In this document: one piece after another, positions 6,357 through 10,285 of the stretch | Position numbering within the stretch: the first letter of the stretch is position 1 | Layout: each line of letters begins with the position of its first letter | Assembly (NCBI GenBank): GCA_947623765.1 | Contig: CANQIG010000050.1 | Location: forward strand, 1-10,285 | Reading direction: 5' to 3' | Origin: an uncultured Clostridia bacterium | GTDB taxonomy: Bacteria; Bacillota; Clostridia; Oscillospirales; Acutalibacteraceae | Length of the DNA: 10,285 bases | Notes under the pieces: generated by a model | Databases searched by the model: none | Told to the model about the DNA's origin: nothing | The model's input: the letters and a program-made list of their open reading frames with translations, nothing else | Made by a program: the position numbers and the translations under genes

Positions 6357-6376
6357 GTCCGCGTTTTTGCGCGGAC
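6357..6376 (+). other. Intercistronic hairpin without T-tract
   Basis: GTCCGCG (6357-6363) and CGCGGAC (6370-6376) form a 7-bp stem around a TTTTTG loop in the 49-bp gap between the second chromate-transporter half and the propeller gene. No T-run follows on the plus strand (AGATCATCG), so it is not a standard terminator for this operon. It could stabilise or split the message. On the minus strand the stem is followed by GTTTTTAG, but no minus-strand gene is present to use it. Confidence 0.5.
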
Positions 6377-6401
6377 AGATCATCGAAACGGAGGGACTGA
6401 A

Positions 6402-7292
6402 ATGGCAAAGGAACGTGATCCGTGGGACAGAGAGGACGACATCTCGCTGCTCTCCGTCTATGATCTCGAGACCGGGGCGGTGACCGTCCTCAAGGAATTC
6501 GACCACCTGATCGAAGCGCCCAACTGGTCTCCGGACGGGAATTTCCTCACGTACAACAGCGGCGGGAAGATCTACAAATTCGACCCCGCGACGGGGGAGA
6601 GCCGCGCGGTGGACACCGGGTTCGTCACGATGTGCAACAACGACCACGTCCTGTCCCCGGACGGGACCGCCATCGCGGTGAGCCACATGACGCGCGAGGA
6701 CTTCCAGTCGCGCGTCTACACGGTGCCGCTCACGGGCGGCGTGCCGCGCCTCATCACGCCCATCGGGCCGAGCTATCTGCACGGCTGGTCGCCGGACGGC
6801 AGGACGCTCGCCTACTGCGCAGAGCGCAAGGGCGAATTCGACATCTACACGGTCCCGGTCGAGGGCGGCGTCGAGACGCGCCTCACGGACGCGCCGGGCC
6901 TCAACGACGGCCCGGAGTACGACAGCGCCGGGGAGTACATCTGGTTCAATTCCGTGCGCACCGGGCTGATGCAGGCGTGGCGCATGAAGGCGGACGGCTC
7001 CGAGCAGACGCAGATGACGTTCGACGAGGGCTGGAACACATGGTTCCCGCACATCTCCCCGGACCGCAGGCTCGTCTCGATGATCTGCTACAAAAAAGGC
7101 GATCTCGAGCCGTGGCAGCACGTCCCGCACAAGAACGTGGAGCTGCGCGTCATGAACGCGGACGGCTCCGACGTGCGCACCGTCGTGAAGCTCTTCGGCG
7201 GGCAGGGGACGATCAACGTGAATTCCTGGGCCCCGGACAGCAAAAAGTTCGCGTTCGTCAGCTACCGCCTCCCCGACCGCGACGGCGACTGA
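6402..7292 (+). CDS. TolB/PD40-type beta-propeller protein
   Basis: A 296-residue protein built from PD40 (WD40-like) repeats. The blade motifs are NWSPDGNFLTYNS (from 41), LSPDGTAIAVS (84), WSPDGRTLAYCAE (129), DSAGEYIWFNS (174), ISPDRRLVSMICY (218) and WAPDSKKFAFVSY (276), suggesting a six-bladed propeller. Unlike periplasmic TolB there is no signal peptide, so it is probably cytoplasmic. Related proteins such as YidR-like and 'TolB-like' proteins have no firmly known role; ligand or oligosaccharide sensing is speculative. The start is supported by GGAGGG at 6390-6395, six bases from the ATG. It lies 49 bp after the chromate-transporter pair on the same strand and may be read from the same promoter. 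The last blade and stop codon are repeated downstream in three decayed copies. Confidence 0.83.
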   Translation: MAKERDPWDREDDISLLSVYDLETGAVTVLKEFDHLIEAPNWSPDGNFLTYNSGGKIYKFDPATGESRAVDTGFVTMCNNDHVLSPDGTAIAVSHMTREDFQSRVYTVPLTGGVPRLITPIGPSYLHGWSPDGRTLAYCAERKGEFDIYTVPVEGGVETRLTDAPGLNDGPEYDSAGEYIWFNSVRTGLMQAWRMKADGSEQTQMTFDEGWNTWFPHISPDRRLVSMICYKKGDLEPWQHVPHKNVELRVMNADGSDVRTVVKLFGGQGTINVNSWAPDSKKFAFVSYRLPDRDGD

Positions 7293-7749
7293 ACAAAAGC
7301 AACAGCACTCCGCCGCGTCATGCGCGCGGACAGCCCCGCTCCGCGCCCGCCGCGCGGCGCTCAACGGGACATTCTAATCCCCAGACAGCCGGTAATTTGC
7401 GTTCTTCGCTGCCGCCTCGCCGACTGCAACGCCGACTGAGCAAAGCAAACGCGCCGCCCCCGTCCTGAACGCGGGGCGGCTCCGCTCTGCGCCCCCGCGC
7501 TGCCCTCCTCCGGGTAGGGACTAATCAACCGGAATTTCTCATCCCCAACCGCCGGAAGCTCGCGTCCGTCCCTGCCGCCTCCCCGACCGCGACGGCGACT
7601 GAGCAAAGCAAACGCCCCGCCTCGTGCCATGAACGCGGACAGCCCCGCTCTGCGCCCGCCGCCCAGCGCTCAACGGAAGTTTCTATTCCCCCGACAGCCG
7701 GAAGTTCGCATTTGTCCGTTTCCATCTCCCGGAGGGCGACAGGAACCGA
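7293..7749 (+). pseudogene. Three degenerate tandem copies of the propeller gene 3' end
   Basis: The whole gap after the propeller gene is made of copies of its last ~160 bp (reference about 7131-7292). The copies end at 7439, 7602 and 7749, with periods of 147, 163 and 147 bp. The final 28 bp of the gene (7265-7292), including the stop, recur exactly at 7575-7602 and in diverged form at 7412-7439 and 7722-7749. Internal landmarks recur too: GTCATGAACGCGGAC of the gene appears as GTCATGCGCGCGGAC (7318), GTCCTGAACGCGG and GCCATGAACGCGGAC (7627), and ATCAACGTGAATTCC as CTCAACGGGACATTC and similar. In one frame the last copy still reads SPDSRKFAFVRFHLPEGD, against APDSKKFAFVSYRLPDRD in the gene. 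Indels break the frame and there are no start signals, so these are relics. Confidence 0.85.
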
Positions 7750-7772
7750 GAAAAAAGCGAAAAAACACACAA

Positions 7773-7799
7773 AAAAGCGTGGAGTTTTTCCACGCTTTT
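7773..7799. terminator. Intrinsic terminator after the propeller operon
   Basis: An 11-bp perfect stem, AAAAGCGTGGA (7773-7783) with TCCACGCTTTT (7789-7799), around a GTTTT loop, followed by CGCTTTTCGG. The A-rich left arm and T-rich right arm make it workable in both directions. It lies about 480 bp after the propeller stop, so the message would carry the whole decayed repeat region as a 3' untranslated tail. Confidence 0.82.
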
Positions 7800-7825
7800 C
7801 GCTTTTCGGGAACCCGCCCGGCCTA

Positions 7826-7854
7826 TTGCAACTTCCCGCGTGCGGTGTTATAAT
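7826..7854 (+). promoter_or_regulatory. Promoter of the MATE transporter gene, extended -10
   Basis: TTGCAA (7826-7831), 17-bp spacer and a perfect TATAAT (7849-7854) with TGT before it, giving an extended -10. Transcription would begin near 7861, about 40 bases before the start codon. Confidence 0.82.
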
Positions 7855-7856
7855 AG

Positions 7857-7868
7857 TTGCAAATGCAA
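7857..7868 (+). promoter_or_regulatory. Candidate operator dyad at the MATE transcription start
   Basis: TTGCAAATGCAA is an inverted repeat, TTGCA-AA-TGCAA, centred on the expected transcription start. Its first six bases also repeat the palindromic -35 element TTGCAA exactly 31 bp upstream, about three helical turns. Sites like this suit a MarR- or TetR-type repressor of a drug pump, but no regulator gene lies next to it, so the assignment is an inference. Confidence 0.4.
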
Positions 7869-7901
7869 TGATTTTTGCCGCTTGCCAAAGAAAAGGATGA
7901 G

Positions 7902-9299
7902 ATGATCTTGAAACTGTTCGATCCGGCGCGGATCCTGAAAAAAGAACCGGTACAGGGGGAGATCCCCAGCGGGAAGGAGCTCCTGCGCGAGACGGTCGCG
8001 ATGGCGTGGCCCTCGGTGGTGGAATCGTTCCTCGTGGCGCTCGTGGGCTTCATCGATACGGCCATGGTCTCGACGCTCGGCTCGTACGCCATCGCGGCGG
8101 TCGGCCTGACGCAGCAGCCGAAGTTCATCGGGCTGTGCCTCTTCATGGCGATGAGCACGGCGATCTCGGCGCTCGTCGCGCGGCGGCGCGGCGAGGAGAA
8201 CCGCGAGAGCGCCGTCCACATCGTGCGTATGTGCATCCTCGTGACGCTGATCCTCACCGCGATCATCAGCACGGCGTTCGTGGCGTTTGCCGACCCGTTC
8301 ATCCGCTTCGCCGGGTCCGCCTCGGATACGCACGAGGCCGCCGTGGAGTATTTCCAGGTCATCATGTCGGGCATCGTCTTCACGACGGTGATGCTCGTCA
8401 TCAACGCGGCGCAGCGCGGCGCGGGCAACACGAAGCTCGCGATGCGCACGAACCTCGTCTCGAACGGCGTGAACGTCGTCTTCAACTACCTGCTCATCGG
8501 CGGGAATTTCGGGTTCCCGGCGCTCGGTACGCGCGGCGCGGCCATCGCGACGGTGATCGGCTCGGCCTGCGGCTGCGCGATGAGCGTCTACTCGCTGTTC
8601 TCGAAGCAGTCCTTCGTGTACATCCGCGGGATCCGCGGCTGGTTCGCCTCCCGGTTCGACATCCGCTCCCTGATGAACGTGGGGATGTCCGCGTTCGTCG
8701 AACAGATCTTCATGCGCATCGGCTTCCTGCTGTTCGCGATCACGGTCGCGAACCTCGGCACGACGCAGTACGCCGCGCACCAGATCGGCATGAACATGAT
8801 GAGCCTTTCGTTCTCGTTCGGCGACGGCCTCTCGGTCGCGTCCGTGGCGCTGATCGGCCGCAGCCTCGGGCAGGCGCGGCGCGACCTCGCCCGGCTCTAC
8901 TCCTCCATGACGCGGCGGCTCGGGCTGTGCTTCGCGTTTCTGATGTCCATGGTGTTCCTGTTCCTCGGGCGAACGCTCTTTTCGATCTTCTCCAGCGAGA
9001 CGGAGATCCTGAACCTCGGCGAGATGATCATGCGCGTGCTCTGCGTCGTCATCTACTTCCAGATCACGCAGGTCATTATGACGGGATGCCTGCGCGGCGC
9101 GGGCGACGCGAAGTTCACGGCGTTCTCTTCGCTCGTCAGCGTGGCGATCATCCGCCCGGGCCTGAGCTGGCTGCTGTGCTATCCCTGCGGCCTCGGGCTA
9201 TTCGGCGTGTGGATGGGCCTCTTCGGCGACCAGTTCACCCGGTTCATCCTGAGCTTTGTCCGGATGAAGCAGGGCAAATGGCTGCAGATCAAACTCTAA
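7902..9299 (+). CDS. MATE family multidrug efflux transporter
   Basis: A 465-residue polytopic membrane protein of the MATE family, which exports cationic drugs, dyes or metabolites in exchange for Na+ or H+. The N-lobe begins ETVAMAWPSVVESFLVALVG, with Asp52 in FIDTAMVSTLG at the position where many family members carry the coupling acidic residue. The usual two six-helix bundles can be followed, with the family-typical INAAQRGAGNTKLAMRTNLV at the end of the first bundle and its counterpart TGCLRGAGDAKFTAFSSLV in the second, showing the internal duplication. I start at the ATG at 7902, with AAAAGGA (7891-7897) upstream; a TTG at 7875 would add nine residues but has no ribosome site. It has its own promoter and is monocistronic, ending before a GC-rich hairpin. 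Confidence 0.92.
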   Translation: MILKLFDPARILKKEPVQGEIPSGKELLRETVAMAWPSVVESFLVALVGFIDTAMVSTLGSYAIAAVGLTQQPKFIGLCLFMAMSTAISALVARRRGEENRESAVHIVRMCILVTLILTAIISTAFVAFADPFIRFAGSASDTHEAAVEYFQVIMSGIVFTTVMLVINAAQRGAGNTKLAMRTNLVSNGVNVVFNYLLIGGNFGFPALGTRGAAIATVIGSACGCAMSVYSLFSKQSFVYIRGIRGWFASRFDIRSLMNVGMSAFVEQIFMRIGFLLFAITVANLGTTQYAAHQIGMNMMSLSFSFGDGLSVASVALIGRSLGQARRDLARLYSSMTRRLGLCFAFLMSMVFLFLGRTLFSIFSSETEILNLGEMIMRVLCVVIYFQITQVIMTGCLRGAGDAKFTAFSSLVSVAIIRPGLSWLLCYPCGLGLFGVWMGLFGDQFTRFILSFVRMKQGKWLQIKL

Positions 9300-9325
9300 T
9301 ACCACCCAAACCACAGCAAAATCCA

Positions 9326-9361
9326 GCGCGCGGCGCCCTGCTTTCGGCAGGCCCCGCGCGC
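9326..9361 (+). terminator. Strong GC-rich hairpin after the MATE gene
   Basis: The left arm from 9326 (GCGCGCGG, then CCTGC) pairs with GCAGG and CCGCGCGC ending at 9361, around a TTTCG loop, with a small internal mismatch. It begins 27 bp after the MATE stop, a normal place for a terminator, but the following TCCGCTTTGCCC is a poor T-tract, so the efficiency is uncertain. Confidence 0.6.
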
Positions 9362-9751
9362 TCCGCTTTGCCCGCTTTCTCGGGGCTCATTCTCCGTCCC
9401 GTACATACAACGCCATTTTCTCTCATCGCTGCACCGCAACTCGTATGTTTCTCCCCGCCAACGCCTGTCGCCACGTCTCATCGGCACCTCGGCATCCGTC
9501 TATATCCGTGAAAATCGGAGCTTTCTCCCACCCCGAGCGAGACAAGAATGAAACCCGCACCTTTGCCTCTGCCAAATTGCCCTGAAAAAGCCGCATGTCC
9601 ATGGAGAGGCTCCGGGACGAAAGCCGCAGGCTAAACCCCTTCAAACCACCTCTAAAGATATTCCAAGAACAGTCTGTTTCCGGGCCGTTTCCATTTCCCG
9701 CCATCCCCCGCGCGGCGCATCGTTCGCGCGGCGGGCGCATAGAAATGACGG
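9362..9751. other. Gene-free stretch upstream of cysteine synthase
   Basis: About 390 bp with no open frame that has both a ribosome site and recognisable protein. Minus-strand open frames exist (for example 9423-9740) but match no family I know. A hairpin is visible at about 9592-9617 (GTCC, GGAG, loop AGG, CTCC, GGAC), followed by GACGAAAGCC and a short AGCC-GCA-GGCT stem. No T-box sequence and no SAM riboswitch core was found, although these often precede cysteine genes in Bacillota. I see no convincing promoter; the cysteine synthase promoter may be weak or of another type. Confidence 0.5.
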
Positions 9752-9766
9752 AAAGGAGGCTGCAAA

Positions 9767-10285
9767 ATGCGCGTATTGGAGAATATTTCGGAGCTGACCG
9801 GCGGCACGCCGCTGCTGCGGCTCCGCCCTTTGGAGGCGCGGTTCGGCTGCGTGGCGCGCATCCTCGCGAAGCTCGAATATACGAACCCTTCGGGCAGCGT
9901 CAAGGACAGGGCGGCGCTCGCGATGCTGGAGGCCGCGGAAAAAGAGGGGCGGCTGCGCCGCTCGACGGTGATCGTCGAGCCGACGAGCGGGAACACCGGG
10001 GTCGCGCTCGCGGCGTTCGCGGCGGCGCGCGGGCTCCCGGCGGTCCTCGTTATGCCGGAGACGATGAGCGCGGAGCGGCGGGCGCTGCTCGCAGCGTACG
10101 GCGCGCGTCTCGTGCTGATGCCCGGCGCGGAGGGCATGGCCGGCGCGGTGCGCAAAGCGCGCGAGATCGCCGCGTCGCTGCCAGACGCGTTCCTGCCAGA
10201 TCAGTTCGGGAACCCGGCGAATCCCGCCGCGCACGAGCGCACCACCGGACCGGAGATCTGGGCGGATACGGACGGCACGGTGGAC
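9767..10285 (+). CDS. cysK: Cysteine synthase (O-acetylserine sulfhydrylase), N-terminal part
   Basis: The frame is open to the window edge and encodes the first 173 residues of a protein usually about 300 long. The enzyme makes cysteine and acetate from O-acetylserine and sulfide, using pyridoxal phosphate, in the cytoplasm. The N-terminus ISELTGGTPLLRL is typical. Lys46 in NPSGSVKDRAA is the Schiff-base lysine, and TSGNTG at 73-78 is the substrate/phosphate-binding loop. Further on, PDQFGNPANPAAHERTTGPE matches the conserved OASS region. The start is fixed by AAAGGAGG at 9752-9759, seven bases from the ATG. Cystathionine beta-synthase-like members share these motifs, so the A type cannot be strictly proved without the C-terminus, but length and motifs favour cysteine synthase A. 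Confidence 0.9.
   Translation, partial: MRVLENISELTGGTPLLRLRPLEARFGCVARILAKLEYTNPSGSVKDRAALAMLEAAEKEGRLRRSTVIVEPTSGNTGVALAAFAAARGLPAVLVMPETMSAERRALLAAYGARLVLMPGAEGMAGAVRKAREIAASLPDAFLPDQFGNPANPAAHERTTGPEIWADTDGTVD

Noticed and set aside
7131..7749. Diversity-generating retroelement (template and variable repeats at a gene end)
   Set aside because: The layout of a gene end with a copy downstream is similar, but the differences are not confined to adenine positions, indels are frequent, there are three copies, and no reverse transcriptase is in the window.
9672..9706. Similarity of CCGTTTCCATTTCCCG to a segment at 7717-7733 in the last propeller echo
   Set aside because: About 16 bases agree, which is too short to call a dispersed repeat in a GC-biased, pyrimidine-rich region.
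9597..9760. Plus-strand frame starting ATGTCCATGGAG upstream of cysteine synthase
   Set aside because: It has no ribosome binding site, runs into the cysK gene in another frame and shows no recognisable protein.

Overview
The window looks like a GC-rich chromosome segment of a Clostridia-type Bacillota, perhaps of the Oscillospirales or a gut relative. The grounds are strong GGAGG-type ribosome binding sites, vegetative promoters of TTGACA/TTGCAA-17-TATAAT form, and families common in that class: PadR with DUF2812, paired short chromate transporters, a CFI-box protein and a MATE pump. The taxon is an inference from style; no rRNA or species marker is present.

Layout. (1) 1-1120: the 3' part of an FGGY sugar kinase, ending at a bidirectional terminator shared with the convergent operon. 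(2) 1218-2763: a lower-GC accessory block on the minus strand. It holds a Nudix hydrolase plus a small C39-like cysteine peptidase in one operon, and a separate AT-rich gene for a small CFI-box protein. The promoters and leaders of these two units are clearly related in sequence. (3) 2806-3248: a noncoding array of four roughly 107-121 bp repeats, each with an inverted repeat. (4) 3296-4928: a PadR repressor and a DUF2812 membrane protein, overlapping and probably autoregulated. (5) 5090-7292: two half-size chromate-transporter genes overlapping by ATGA, then a cytoplasmic six-motif TolB/PD40-type beta-propeller. (6) 7826-9361: a MATE efflux pump with its own promoter and a possible operator. 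(7) 9362-9766: a gap with no supported gene. (8) 9767-10285: the start of a cysteine synthase gene, cut by the window edge.

The most unusual signal is a repeated pattern of degenerate 3'-end duplications. Just after the propeller gene lie three decayed tandem copies of its own last ~160 bp. Just after the DUF2812 gene lies one decayed copy of its last ~200 bp. Both lie between the stop codon and the next promoter or terminator, and neither looks translated. The repeat array at 2806-3248 has a similar unit size and may be a related phenomenon, although I found no parent gene for it in the window.

Functionally the window is a set of small independent transcription units (sugar catabolism, stress or defence-like small enzymes, PadR-controlled membrane protein, ion and drug transport, cysteine synthesis) rather than one pathway. 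No mobile-element gene, CRISPR array, tRNA or rRNA was seen.
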